Assembly: GCA_020809705.1 (NCBI GenBank)
Contig: CP085832.1
Coordinates: 1,798,001 to 1,862,000, forward strand
Origin: Calonectria ilicicola
Lineage: Eukaryota; Ascomycota; Sordariomycetes; Hypocreales; Nectriaceae
DNA: 64,000 bases
Reading direction: 5' to 3'
This document shows positions 11,262-21,542 of this stretch, one piece after another. The notes below the pieces were generated by a model, which was not told where the DNA came from, did not search any database, and saw only the letters and a list, made by a program, of their open reading frames with translations. The translations under genes were made by a program, and so were the position numbers. The stretch's first letter is position 1. Every line of letters starts with the position of its first letter.

Positions 11262-12818
11262 TTAAATATCGAGGTCTGGCTCAACAAGATGCTTCTTGTG
11301 GAAAACGGAGCTGGGGTCATATTTTCCCTTAATTTTGCACAAGCGAGGGTAATGCTCCCCAAAAATATACTCGCCAGTGGTCCCTGGGAGAAGACTTCCA
11401 TTCGGATAAACCCTCCACCCTCCCTCCAGAGTTCCATGTATCTCTTCATGCTTACTACGGATTAAATTGGTAATGTCCTTGGCTGTCTGGATAGCTGCTT
11501 CTTCATCCTCTTCTTTGTCGGTCCTGTGGAGGGTAAAATGTTAGTCACAAACAATACACCATCGATTGAACGAACGTACGTAATGTAGATTGCACAGTCT
11601 CTCCATGAGGGTTCACCATCACCGGGTGGCTTGCGAATTGGCCATGCACTACCGAATTGTGGATCGTTATTCGCCAAAGTTGTCCTCCAATCGTAAACCC
11701 CAAGAAACATGCTAGTGCCCTTGCATCTACTTTTCTCTCCCAACGCCCATTGCTTAATGCGTTCCAACACGGGGAGCCAGACTTTTGGTGAGATTCGCGT
11801 GAACTGAGTCCCATCCGAATATCGACGGGTGAATGTCCAGGTCTCCTCTGGAGATGAGTCTAGGGTACGAGAATACCATTCTAGACCAGTTTTGCGATAA
11901 ATGTGTGGGATATCGAGGAACTTCTGGAAACGGCGATTGCCTTCAGCTTCATTTGGGCCATGATAATATGGAAGCACAACAAGTGACTCCCCTGGTTGCC
12001 CAAAAGGGTCCTTAGTCAGATAAACGAGTGAGAGGGTATCGGTTTTTTGTTGAGTCTTCAAGTACTCTTCGGCAGCCTCGAAGACAGCCTCAAAAGATGG
12101 CGGAGGGTAAACAATGGTCCCAAAATAGACCTTGGATGGAAGTGCCTGCACCTTGATCTTAATTGAAGTCACAACTCCAAAGTTGTATCCAGCTCCCTTG
12201 ATGGCCCAGAACAAATCTGGGTGAGATTCATGGGAAGCCGTGATAGTTTCGCCAGAGGCGAGGACGATCCGTACTTCCAGAAATTGGTCAACAGCAAAAC
12301 CTTGGATACCAGTTGACCAGCCTGCACCTCCACCAAGAGCAAATCCCGTGTATCCAAGCTCCTTGACCGCCGGCAGCACCGTGCACGTACCACTAGCATC
12401 ACATGCAGTTGCAACATCTGAAACAAGAGCGCCACCCTCGATGATCATTGTTCCATCGGATCCGAAGTTGTTATCGACCTGTACCTTTTTCATTCGCCGC
12501 AGATCAATGTGAACCCCACCCTCTGAACTTGATGCCGCCATGAAGGAGTGACCGCCGGCAACGACAGCAAGCTCTTGACTGTTGGCCACTGCATATTGGA
12601 CAGCAAGAGAGACATCTTGCTCACAAATAGGCTCAAAAATAACACGTGGCTCTCTTTGTTCGTTCCCAGACCAACGCCGAATTAACCAAGGGTAATCTGG
12701 GCTGTCTTTTGTGCTAATAACTGATGTTTGCTTAGTTCTAGTGCTGAGTTGGCAAGCCGATAAACTTACAGCCCCGAAAACCCGCATTGATGACATCGTC
12801 TAATGTTGAAAGCGCCAT
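11262..12818 (-). CDS. FAD-linked oxidoreductase, BBE family, three exons, 483 aa
   Basis: Exons: 12818-12770, 12720-11580 and 11523-11262. The short first exon (MALSTLDDVINAGFRG) joins through a 49-nt intron to ISTKDSPDYPWLIRRWSGN, and the last exon supplies the BBE C-terminal domain (YIFGEHYPRLCKIKGKYDP, then SSVFHKKHL). The PCMH-type FAD-binding domain spans about residues 40-215. His74 in VVAGGHSFMA is the expected 8-alpha flavin-linking histidine. The loop that carries the second flavin-linking cysteine in bicovalent enzymes reads GGGAGWSTG, so attachment is probably through the histidine only. Such enzymes oxidise alcohols, amines or phenolics using oxygen; the substrate here is unknown. 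There is no signal peptide, so it is likely intracellular. It is transcribed divergently from the dioxygenase gene across a shared 1.17-kb promoter, suggesting co-regulation. Confidence 0.85.
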
Positions 12819-13983
12819 GATATAATGGTGTTCGTTATTCAGTTGTGGTTCTTAGTTCGGTGAAGTGAGACAAAGTGGCAACCGCCTTCAGGAATGTTGA
12901 AATCCAGGGTCTTATACGTGAGGAGCACCGTTATACTCCTCTTCATGGCACCGTATTTCGCTAGCCACTCATATGAAACAGAGAATTGCTTCATGACATC
13001 ATGTCTTGTGTTATTGTTCCCACATGCTAAAACTTTTCACGCTGCACTCTTCCTTGCGCTATTCGTGTGTAGTATGTAGGATGCTGACAAGTCGAACACC
13101 GGCAAAGAATTCGGCATTTCAAGCCGACCCTGCTTATTGATCAATGCTGTCATGCTTCTCCTATTCGGCTTGGGGTGGGATGTTGATGATTTTCAGACTA
13201 TGGCGGAGGGGCTCGGACCCCACAGTCTAAATGAATCAGGCCAGAACACAACTCCGTTTATTCCAGAAACAAACGAACTGTGTGATTTGTTATAAATATA
13301 TCAATATGATATTGAAATTAAAATGAATCATTATTGTTTGATGCGATATACCTTCAGAACTCACTGACTGTGACTCAAATAGTCGCCATTGTTTACTCTA
13401 AATTGATCGTTTCGAATTCTACCTACATCAGTATTAACTGCGAAGCAGTGCTGAGAAAGCAGTTATAATAGACAGTCGATAATCGGTTACTCAGCTTTTG
13501 CATTGCACTTGGCGGGCTTTCGGACTCTGTTGGAGTTGGCTTCTTGTCGACGGATTTGAACTCTTCCCCGAGCGACATCTAAGTTGAACTTAGTAAGCGG
13601 CGGTATGGCAATGCTCTTATTGGCTACATTGATTTGTTAGTGCGTAAAGTCAGCCACACGTACAAGCGACGATGTTTACGAGCAAGGTTTGGGCTTCAGA
13701 TCCCCGCATCTCAACCCCTTGCAAAGTGGGATAAGCTCAGTAGAAACTGTACGCCACACACCACATGACATCAAAGCAAGCGGCAACAAATCGCGGGAAT
13801 GAAACACGCTACTCTGAACCACAGCGTAATACATACCACCTATTAGTGATTCTAGATGTCAGTAATTTATTATAAAAATGCCCGCCTCAGTTCGCCAAGT
13901 TGTGTGTCGGTTGCATACTCCCTCACCTTAGCTTTTCCTGGAAACTCATTTCTTGAATTGATTGACACTTGGAATATTTTGTC
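12819..13983. other. shared divergent promoter region, 1.17 kb
   Basis: Lies between the start codons of the BBE oxidoreductase (minus) and the dioxygenase (plus). No credible gene inside. It contains a CGG-N9-CCG inverted repeat (listed separately) of the kind bound by Zn2Cys6 dimers. Confidence 0.55.
13112..13126. promoter_or_regulatory. CGG-N9-CCG inverted repeat, candidate Zn2Cys6 site
   Basis: The sequence TCGGCATTTCAAGCCGA contains CGG and CCG half-sites nine bases apart, within a perfect 5-bp inverted repeat (TCGGC/GCCGA). It lies in the divergent promoter, about 290 bp from the oxidoreductase ATG and 860 bp from the dioxygenase ATG. A Zn2Cys6 regulator is encoded 4.4 kb downstream. 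Binding is inference. Confidence 0.3.
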
Positions 13984-15534
13984 ATGGCTCACCCACCGGC
14001 TGCCACCAGAAACCCAGATGACTTTTTTGGCCTCCCCTCAGCATGGTCAGAGGTGATCGATCCAACTCATTATGGCGTCCCCGGCCGATTCGAGGGAGAA
14101 GTTGCCAACCTGGTAGTTTTTGGAGAGATACCCAAAGAAATTGACGGTACTTTCTATCGCATCATGGTTGACCCTTACTTTCCACTACTGGAAGGAAATC
14201 CCCCTATTGAAGGAGATGGCAATATATGTGCTTTTCGTATCCACGGCGGCCAGGTGGACATGAAGATCAAGTATGTTGATACAGAACGCCTCAAACTTGA
14301 ACGCAAAGAGAACAAGAGGCTTTTTGGTTTGTATCGAAACCCTTTCTCTCATCACCCGTGCGTACGCGCAGCCATTGACTCTACGGCAAACACCAATCTC
14401 GTCTATTGGGCTGGACGATTATTGGCCTTGAAAGAAGTGGCTCAGCCGTATGAGGTGCATCCGGATTCCCTTGATACTTTGAGTTATGACCCATTTTCAA
14501 CACCTGGCAAAACTTTTTCTGCCCACCCCAAGGTCGACCCGTTCACTGAAGAACTTGTCTGCTTTGGCTATGAGGCGAAGGGACTGGCTACGGATGATAT
14601 TGTTACTTACGCTCTTGACAAAGATGGCAATGTGCGGCATGAAAATTGGATTAAATCTCCCTGGAATGCATTTATCCATGACTGCTCAATCACACAGAAT
14701 TTTATTATCCTGGTGCTTTGGCCTTTCGAGGCTGATTTGGCCCGAATCAAGGCTGGTGGGCAACATTGGCAATACAATTACAGTCGTCCAGCCACATTCG
14801 TTGTTACTCCTCGAAGACCTGAAAGCCCTCCACCGGGTTGGTCTAAGGGTGAGACACGGACATATCACTGGGAGAATGCTGTCTTAATGCACACGGCTGG
14901 GGCATGGGAGGATGAAACCGGAAAGATCTATTTGGATAGCTCTCGTGTGTTCTACAATATTCTTCCCATGTACGAACCACCATCAGGTCAGCCAGCTGCG
15001 CCCAATCTAAGGGCCGACTATGTACGATGGGAGATTGACCTTGAGAAACCAAGCGGGACTCGAGTAGCCGATCCAAAGGTACTACTTGATCTTCCCAGCG
15101 AGCTTGCGCGCGTGGACGAGCGATTTCTAACACGTCCGTACGACCGTATTTTCTCGCCAGTTATGCTTCCAGGAAAGCAGAACAACATGCCACCTATTGT
15201 CCCTCTCTGCCTCAACGGATATGTCATGATTGAAACCGAGACTAATGGTCGCACCTACTTCGATCCTGGATATGAAAGCGCAACAGAGGAACCAATATTC
15301 ATCCCGCGATCAAAGGAAGCACCCGAGGGTGACGGCTGGGTCATGGGTATGGTGCAAAGAAGGGACGTCAACCGTAGCGACTTGGTCGTGCTGGATACTA
15401 AGGATTTTAGTAAGCCAGTGGCTGTGATTCAGCTACCATTCAGAACTAAGAATCAGATTCATGGGAACTGGGTTGAGGCGGAAGCACGACCAGACGAGTG
15501 CAAACCATTCGTCAGAATGAAGGGCGAGAGGTAA
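13984..15534 (+). CDS. carotenoid-oxygenase-family dioxygenase (stilbene/CAO-1-like), 516 aa
   Basis: Single exon from the ATG at 13984. It matches the RPE65/carotenoid cleavage dioxygenase family over its full length: FEGEVANLVVFGEIPKEIDG and TFYRIMVDPYFP at the N-terminus, then GDGNICAFRIHGGQVD, STANTNLVYWAGRLLALKE and FSAHPKVDP. The four histidines expected to hold the catalytic Fe(II) are visible: about His181 (SAHPK), His232 (FIHDCS), His303 (LMHTAG) and His493 (IHGNW). The sequence is closer to the fungal CAO-1/lignostilbene type, which splits the central double bond of stilbenes such as resveratrol, than to carotenoid-cleaving CarX; that assignment is from memory of the family and is moderate. 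No transit or signal peptide, so likely cytosolic. It is divergent from the BBE gene and convergent with the amidotransferase gene. Confidence 0.88.
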   Translation: MAHPPAATRNPDDFFGLPSAWSEVIDPTHYGVPGRFEGEVANLVVFGEIPKEIDGTFYRIMVDPYFPLLEGNPPIEGDGNICAFRIHGGQVDMKIKYVDTERLKLERKENKRLFGLYRNPFSHHPCVRAAIDSTANTNLVYWAGRLLALKEVAQPYEVHPDSLDTLSYDPFSTPGKTFSAHPKVDPFTEELVCFGYEAKGLATDDIVTYALDKDGNVRHENWIKSPWNAFIHDCSITQNFIILVLWPFEADLARIKAGGQHWQYNYSRPATFVVTPRRPESPPPGWSKGETRTYHWENAVLMHTAGAWEDETGKIYLDSSRVFYNILPMYEPPSGQPAAPNLRADYVRWEIDLEKPSGTRVADPKVLLDLPSELARVDERFLTRPYDRIFSPVMLPGKQNNMPPIVPLCLNGYVMIETETNGRTYFDPGYESATEEPIFIPRSKEAPEGDGWVMGMVQRRDVNRSDLVVLDTKDFSKPVAVIQLPFRTKNQIHGNWVEAEARPDECKPFVRMKGER

Positions 15535-15716
15535 ATAAACATTCAAGTTGTATATCTACAAACATATTTCATGGTTTTGCATCGATGAATTTAGCTATGA
15601 TTTTAACTGAAACTCAATTCTGGACTAGCGGAGGGGCGTGAACTTTAGTCCGTCTGAGGCTCATTTTCTGGCACATCTTGATTGGGTTGCAGGATTAGGG
15701 AAAGATTAAATATACA

Positions 15717-16517
15717 TTAAAGTAGAAATTGGAAGACCATGTCTGCGGCAGGTTGTGAATCATCGTCTGCGTCAATCATATCCATGGCGTTCTGATAAAA
15801 TGTAGGGTCCCATTTCCCCCCAAACACCTTCACTGTCTCGGAATTGACGAAACGATCAAACTCAAAATGCCCTTGGTAGGTGAGCACGCGACCGGGCTCA
15901 AAAACCCCTTGAGAGCCACAATGCTTCGATTTTCCAAATGAAATCCATGGACTGGGCAGTCCTTCATCTGGGATCTTGACATGATCGGCGTGAATAAACT
16001 GCAGGCGCAATGTGTCAGGCACCGGGTTTGATAAGTGACCATTTCGCTGCGATAGTGGGAATTTCTTCCGAAATTCGTCCCCAACTTGGACCTCATGAAC
16101 ACCTAGTTCCCATCCTTTTGGGTCCTTTTCAACTCTACACCCAAACTCTCTCAGCAAACTTTGGCAGATGATCTGGTGTCCAAAGCAGCTGCCGAAGATC
16201 TTGATTTGTGGATGTGTACGGTAAATTGTTGTCAAGTAAGCGTCCAGTTTACGAATCCATGCTGCATCGTCATAAGAGGATGATGCAGAGCCACTGACAA
16301 CAATGGCATGATAAGCCGAGAGAGATTCTGGATATTCCCCTTGCACTACATCAAAGTTTGTTGACTCGATAGTGACGTGGGGAGCGACTCGGGATGCGGA
16401 TTCGTTGAGAAGATAGTGGAAAATGTTTCCGTAGGTGTCAAATTTGGCTGCTACGTTGGGTACCGGTGTGTCGGCATTCAGCATGGCAATTCGTATAGTG
16501 TGCGAGAGAGATCCCAT
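15717..16517 (-). CDS. class I glutamine amidotransferase-like protein, 266 aa
   Basis: I place the start at the ATG at 16517 (MGSLSHTIRIAMLNADTPVP); the frame extends a little further but only with a non-ATG codon. The GATase1 fold is complete: oxyanion strand HAIVVSGSASSSYDD, nucleophile elbow IFGSCFGHQIICQ (Cys about 111) and the His-Glu pair in LTYQGHFEF (about His217 and Glu219). This resembles stand-alone fungal amidotransferase-like proteins related to yeast YLR126C, and members found in secondary-metabolite clusters. The domain hydrolyses glutamine or gamma-glutamyl amides, or acts on a gamma-glutamyl conjugate; no synthetase partner domain is fused. It is convergent with the dioxygenase gene (182 bp between stops). 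Confidence 0.85.
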   Translation of the reverse strand: MGSLSHTIRIAMLNADTPVPNVAAKFDTYGNIFHYLLNESASRVAPHVTIESTNFDVVQGEYPESLSAYHAIVVSGSASSSYDDAAWIRKLDAYLTTIYRTHPQIKIFGSCFGHQIICQSLLREFGCRVEKDPKGWELGVHEVQVGDEFRKKFPLSQRNGHLSNPVPDTLRLQFIHADHVKIPDEGLPSPWISFGKSKHCGSQGVFEPGRVLTYQGHFEFDRFVNSETVKVFGGKWDPTFYQNAMDMIDADDDSQPAADMVFQFLL

Positions 16518-17514
16518 CTTGGTCAAGTGGTTTGTGGTGATATAAAATGTACACTTTGAACTTCCTTAAAAACACAGGTCATAAAGAACAGGCACCCCAG
16601 CAGTGCTTTTGCTTCCAGATCAGGGAGATATTGTTGCCAGATCTTTGGAGAATGGGTAGGATCGGCCCCATAAGATTGGGAACCCGATGCCTGACCCACA
16701 GGTTAATAACAAACTGCTAACATTGGATGGGACTAGAAACAGCTTTAGCACAATGCCTTGGGCTTTTAGAATCGTCCCAAGAAATTAGCGTATGAAAATC
16801 AAACACTATCATGAAAGTCAATAAAAAGTTCAAATATCGAAATAAATCATTTTCAACGGCAGGCAAAGAAAAGATTTCACCGATTGTTACCCGGGTGGTC
16901 TATAGAGATGTGTAATTGCTCGGGTCTCAAACCGGTGTTCGGGATTTTGATTCCCGTGATATCAGTTAGCGTGAAGGTAATTTAGAGGCTCGCCTTATCC
17001 ACTAAACAGGGCCCCGCAATAATGCTACAGGCGTGCTTTTGATTTGCTCTTGGGCGAGAACGTGGATGCTTATCGTTCGCTGCTATGACTCTTAGTTTCC
17101 TCATTGAGAAAAAGTAGCCGGTTCTCCACTCAACTAGACCCTTACATGATTGTTGGTTGACTAATGGGTTGGCTACGTTGCCAAGTTCAAACATTTGACC
17201 CAAACCTCATCACATGGTCGCTCTTACTAAACATAATTATTATTTGATGCAAGAACCGGTAGCGTGACTAATTGGGCTCCCGTGAACCACATGCTCAAAC
17301 CCATTCTTCCTCACCGGTCTCATTAACTCCATCTTGAGGGATGTGAGAAGCTTTCATCATGCAACCTGATAATTGCCACATTAAAAGAAACGAAAGCTGA
17401 CAATAAGTCACTTTTAGACCAAGCTATTCAGATATTCAACTCAAGATTTATTCCGTAATTGATACAATATATTTAATTAAGATGAGGAATTTACACCTGA
17501 GGCCTTTTTACCTT
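16518..17514. other. intergenic, 1.0 kb
   Basis: Promoter of the amidotransferase gene and 3' flank of the regulator gene. Near 16945-16961 is a 5-bp stem with a 7-nt loop (CGGGATTTTGATTCCCG) resembling a tRNA T-arm, but no matching acceptor or anticodon arm is present. Confidence 0.45.
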
Positions 17515-18813
17515 TCAATACCCCATCATGGATGCGTCGGTAATCATTGTCTTGCAAGAATCAATTAATTCCATCACTTTGGAAGGCCGCGTACTCCATC
17601 CATTCTCTACAGAGCCAAGCTCTTGGTTTAGCATATCGCGATACCTCTTCTCCCTCAATAACCCGGTCCAAGCCGACTTCCCAGCCCACCATCCCACGGT
17701 CGGGAGCCCGAGGACTACAATAATCTGACCAAAAACGTTCCGAATCATCTCAGCAAACATGGCACCTTGTGTGAGAAAGTCCAAAATGAGGACCCCCGCA
17801 AAGCCTTCGTTGGCAGGCGAGAGCATGTGGCCCGATGACTGGCTCAGACGGGCCTGAGAAACTGTAAAGATGGCCTCTAGATGTTGAAGGAGTTGGGAAA
17901 AGCAAGAGATGACTAGTAAGGCAGTCGGTGAATCAAGAATAGTTCGATCACTTGCGGAGCTTTCAAGCCGAGAAACAGTCATACAACAGGCGCTGCCCAT
18001 CGATGGAGGTGATGTCGAAGGGGGGTTAAAGTTTAGCGCAAAGCAGGCCTGTCTCGTCGAGGGCGACTGAGCCAACGGGACTACTTTAGACTTCTTGTCC
18101 AAACTTGTGTGGAGGGATTTTATGGCTTGGAGATAATCTTGTGATAGCTTCATGATATGTTGATACGGCTTTAGCTTTATCACAGTATTGTTCGGTCCCA
18201 GCATATCCAAAACAAAGGACTCGAGCGTCCCTTTGCTAAGCTGGCGACTCATTGTCTCTGAAAAGTCATGAAGCTCTTTGTTTATCCTTGAAAGCGAGGA
18301 GAAGTGATTTCCTGAAGTGATGTGAATGATGGTAGATGATTCTAACGGTGGCGTGGGTGATGGTTCCATTGGTTCAATGTTGAATGACGAGCCAGACACT
18401 CCTGCGCCGGGAATATCAGATGATGTAGGACTATCAAGTAGAAATCCAGGGTCATCAGGTAAAATCCAATCCATTGAATTCAGAATTTTGTCATCATGGA
18501 CCCTCTCTGGCAAGTCTTGCAGAAAGGTTGAATCATCAATATTCAGCAGCTCTTGTTCTGTTTGAAAATCACCTTCCGGCGTAGATAGGGCCGGCTCGTC
18601 TATTTCGTTTGTGCTGATTGTCCTTCCAACCAAAGTATTAGGCTTTGTAGGACGTCCGACTTTGCGCTGGGTGCCTGTTTGACAGAACAGGCCTAGGTTG
18701 CTACATCGAGAACACGATGCTGACGGTGTAGTGGGTCGAGAACACCTCAGCTTCTGCTTACGGCAGCGCTCGCATGCAGACCGCACCTGATTTTGGTGCC
18801 TCAATTGATGCAT
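17515..18813 (-). CDS. Zn(II)2Cys6 transcription factor, AflR-like, 432 aa
   Basis: Single exon. The N-terminal binuclear zinc cluster is complete with spacing CX2CX6CX9CX2CX6C (CERCRKQKLRC, then CSRCSNLGLFC), followed by a basic linker (TQRKVGRPTKP). The middle is Ser/Pro/Asp-rich and probably activating. The C-terminal half (SPTALLVISCFSQLLQHLEA, FAGVLILDFLTQGAMFAEM) resembles the AflR-type regulatory domain rather than the large fungal MHR domain. Such proteins are usually pathway-specific nuclear activators of adjacent genes. Its place between the amidotransferase and the exporter makes it the likely regulator of the block from 11 to 21 kb (inference). Confidence 0.85.
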   Translation of the reverse strand: MHQLRHQNQVRSACERCRKQKLRCSRPTTPSASCSRCSNLGLFCQTGTQRKVGRPTKPNTLVGRTISTNEIDEPALSTPEGDFQTEQELLNIDDSTFLQDLPERVHDDKILNSMDWILPDDPGFLLDSPTSSDIPGAGVSGSSFNIEPMEPSPTPPLESSTIIHITSGNHFSSLSRINKELHDFSETMSRQLSKGTLESFVLDMLGPNNTVIKLKPYQHIMKLSQDYLQAIKSLHTSLDKKSKVVPLAQSPSTRQACFALNFNPPSTSPPSMGSACCMTVSRLESSASDRTILDSPTALLVISCFSQLLQHLEAIFTVSQARLSQSSGHMLSPANEGFAGVLILDFLTQGAMFAEMIRNVFGQIIVVLGLPTVGWWAGKSAWTGLLREKRYRDMLNQELGSVENGWSTRPSKVMELIDSCKTMITDASMMGY

Positions 18814-19150
18814 TTTCCGGTATTACTTTCAAAAAGCATAAAGGTAAACCATCCGACGAAAAAGAAAGTGTGAATTTGATCATTCAACGCTCGTAAGCCA
18901 GAAATGTGGCTGACGCGTTATGGGGCAATCGGGAATTTGCGACACGGATGATTTCTCAGAGGCATGGGTCTTCGGAGGCTTTTGTGGCTCAATTGGTTGG
19001 GATATGATGACTAATAAATCGGTCAGAAGTAATCTTCTAAGGCACTTGGAATCGCTATCAAGAAATTACAGCTCTCATTTCTCGTGTTGATAATCTATCT
19101 AGAGGGGAGTTTATGAAACTATGCTAACAAAAGAATTTATCTCCCGAATC
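18814..19150. other. intergenic, 337 bp
   Basis: Promoter of the Zn2Cys6 gene and 3' flank of the MFS exporter gene, both on the minus strand. Nothing else seen. Confidence 0.5.
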
Positions 19151-21015
19151 CTATCCTGCCGTTAGGGTATTTTCTGTCTTCTTCTTCCTCTCTTCTAGCC
19201 CATAATCCGTATCTAGCACCTTTCTCAACGGAATTTCCTTTTCAAATAGTGCAAACAGTAGAGCTAAGCCGCTAAAAGCTACCGAGATGAGGAATACTCG
19301 CCGAATTGCGAGTAAGAACACCTCTCTAATTTGACTCCTCAAAGGCTCTTCAAACTGCATTACAAAGGCCCTTGTAGCGCTTGCATATGCATCACCATTG
19401 CTTAAAAGCTCTTGGACGGCCGAACTGTCAATCTTGTATGCATATTGCTTCGTGTATGTATTCAGGACGGTGCCCGCGACGGCGATTCCCCATACGACAC
19501 CGAAGGCACGAACAAAACTCCACGTTGCTGTTGCTGCTGCTTGATCTTTTTCTGAAAGCGAGGCTTGGAACGCAGGGAGTAGCGTGGGTATAAGGGCGCC
19601 CGAGCCAAGGGCCGGCACGATCTGAATTCCAGCCCAAAGTGCCGTGGGACTGTCTTGTTTGAGCACCGACACGGTTGCGACACCAACTGTGACGAGAATC
19701 AATCCAAATACGTGAAGCAATTTGTATTTCCCAAAACGGGCCAGTAGTAGCGCTGTCGCCGCTGCGCCGGGGACGGCAATCAGAGCAAGGGGTAGCATTT
19801 GCACACCAGACCATGAAGGTGTCGAAAGTCGTACTGCCTGAAAGTACACGGGGAAGTAGAAGAAGCACCAAAAGTTAAGCATATTGGTCAAAAAGGTATT
19901 GGCGTAAATGATGATTGAGGTGCGATTGGGGAAAAGGCGAAGTGGTATGACGGGTTTTTCAGGTATTCCTGAGCCCTCATAGACACCGAAGGCAACGAAG
20001 CCAGCAAATCCTACCAGAAGCGGCACGAGAACTCTAGCATCTGACCATTCATAGACCGGTCCAGCCCAAGTAAGCGCTATTAAGATGGAGATTGAGGCGC
20101 CCATGAGCATGACATTGCCGATATAGTCAATACGTTTGAGCCTAGTCGTCCATGTTGCCGAACGATCATACCGAAGATTGAGGAAGAAATATGTGAATAC
20201 CAAAGCCACTCCACCAATCGGGAGATTTAAGTAAAAGACCTAGTTTTATACAAGTCAGCGTATTGATATTGTTTCCGAGAGATTAAAATCACTCGTACCC
20301 ATCGCCAGGTTGTATTTTCGACGACTGCACCTCCGATAAAAGGACCCATTGAGTAGCCAATAGTTGAGACAAGTAGCAGCATCGATGCATAATTACCACG
20401 GTATCTCAAAGGGACCAAGTCTGATATGATCACCTCACCGGCCATGTTCAAACCACCGCTGCCAATTCCTTGAATGGTGCGGCCGGCGAGAAGCATGACC
20501 TCTGTGGTCGCACCACCACATATTCCGCTCCCAAGCAAATAGAACACTAGAACGGCGAGTAGAACTGCTTTCCTTCCAAAAAGGTCACAAAATTGGCCAA
20601 ACAATGGCTGGACCACGGCGCTTTCCCCCGTATATTAGTCACTGTTTGAACATTTCTGATGGCATAAAGCTAGGGATTGAATGGATAAAACAAACCTTGT
20701 CAACATGAAAACATTAGTCACCCAGATGTAATTGCTTCCAAGTCCAAGTTCAGCAACTATGAATGGAAGTGAGGTTACTACCACAGTGCCCTCTAGAGAT
20801 GCTAAAAGAACACAGAAACTGAGCGTTGCCATGATCAGCCAGAATCTGTAATCGGGCTGGAACGGTTGCTGCTTTTCCTGAGGCTCGGGCGATGAAGACA
20901 ACTCTGTGACAACTTGAACACCACTCCTGGCACTTTGAACAGAGTCACTTGTGGAAGTAAGTCCGGAACTTGTGACTTCATCTTGCTGTGTCACTTTTTC
21001 GGGTAACGTCGACAT
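19151..21015 (-). CDS. MFS drug/metabolite exporter, DHA2 (14-TM) type, three exons, 576 aa
   Basis: Exons: 21015-20696, 20620-20299 and 20239-19151; the introns are 75 and 59 nt and the frame is kept. After a hydrophilic N-terminus of about 65 residues comes FWLIMATLSFCVLLASLEGT (TM1). The first junction rebuilds MLTSAVVQPLFGQFCDLFGR, which contains MFS motif A (GQFCDLFGRK). The antiporter motif C appears as GYSMGPFIGGAV, and the second junction gives TTWRWVFYLNLPIGGVALVF. These features are typical of DHA2 proton antiporters such as those exporting toxins or azoles from the plasma membrane. The C-terminus is charged (LEERKKKTENTLTAG). Same strand and next to the Zn2Cys6 gene, as expected for a self-protection or product-export gene of a small cluster. 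Confidence 0.88.
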
Positions 21016-21542
21016 GGCTGTTGATATTTGGTTGCAAGTTCAAATAATCAAAGTTGACTAGAACATCAGAAAAATATCAACCCGATAGACATTTCAAGAA
21101 TGAAAGAAATAATTGAAAACAATTAGAAGTAAGAACAATACTTGGTCATGACTGCATGTTTACTGGGGGAAAGCATCCGAAGCTCGGGTGGTGCCTATTA
21201 GGGTAAGGTGGTGAGGGTCAGCAATGCAGCATCGGATGATTTCCACATAACCCACCAGACTGTGGTCCTTGGTCCCCCAATACACGCAATACCTACCCGC
21301 TACAGTCAAAATTTCCTAGAAAAAAAAAAAGATTGTAGGTTGACACGTGTAAATTATGACACGTAGTAGGATCATTGGAAGTTTTGTTCTCTCAGCAATG
21401 GAATGCGATCAACTCTGATCCAGATAGAAGATTTAGTGTGGCGGGGATGCTGTCTGCAAGTTAGCGGCAGTCCGGCAATTGTCGCGAATAATTTATTGCT
21501 CAGCCCGAAAGCCTCCGGTCCATGTCCCGCTTACACGTTCCC
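21016..21542. other. intergenic, 527 bp
   Basis: Promoter of the exporter gene. It contains a CCG-N5-CGG everted repeat (CCGAAGCTCGG) at 21177-21187, about 160 bp upstream of the ATG, a possible Zn2Cys6 contact. No gene seen. Confidence 0.4.

Noticed and set aside
13856..14056. short plus-strand frame overlapping the dioxygenase start
   Set aside because: Out of frame with the dioxygenase and without motif; it is 5' leader sequence.
16880..16975. possible tRNA (perfect T-arm-like hairpin CGGGATTTTGATTCCCG)
   Set aside because: The T loop is off consensus and no acceptor or anticodon stem can be paired around it.
8423..21015. classical secondary-metabolite cluster with backbone synthase
   Set aside because: No PKS, NRPS, terpene cyclase or prenyltransferase motif in any frame of the block; only tailoring-type, regulatory and transport genes are present.
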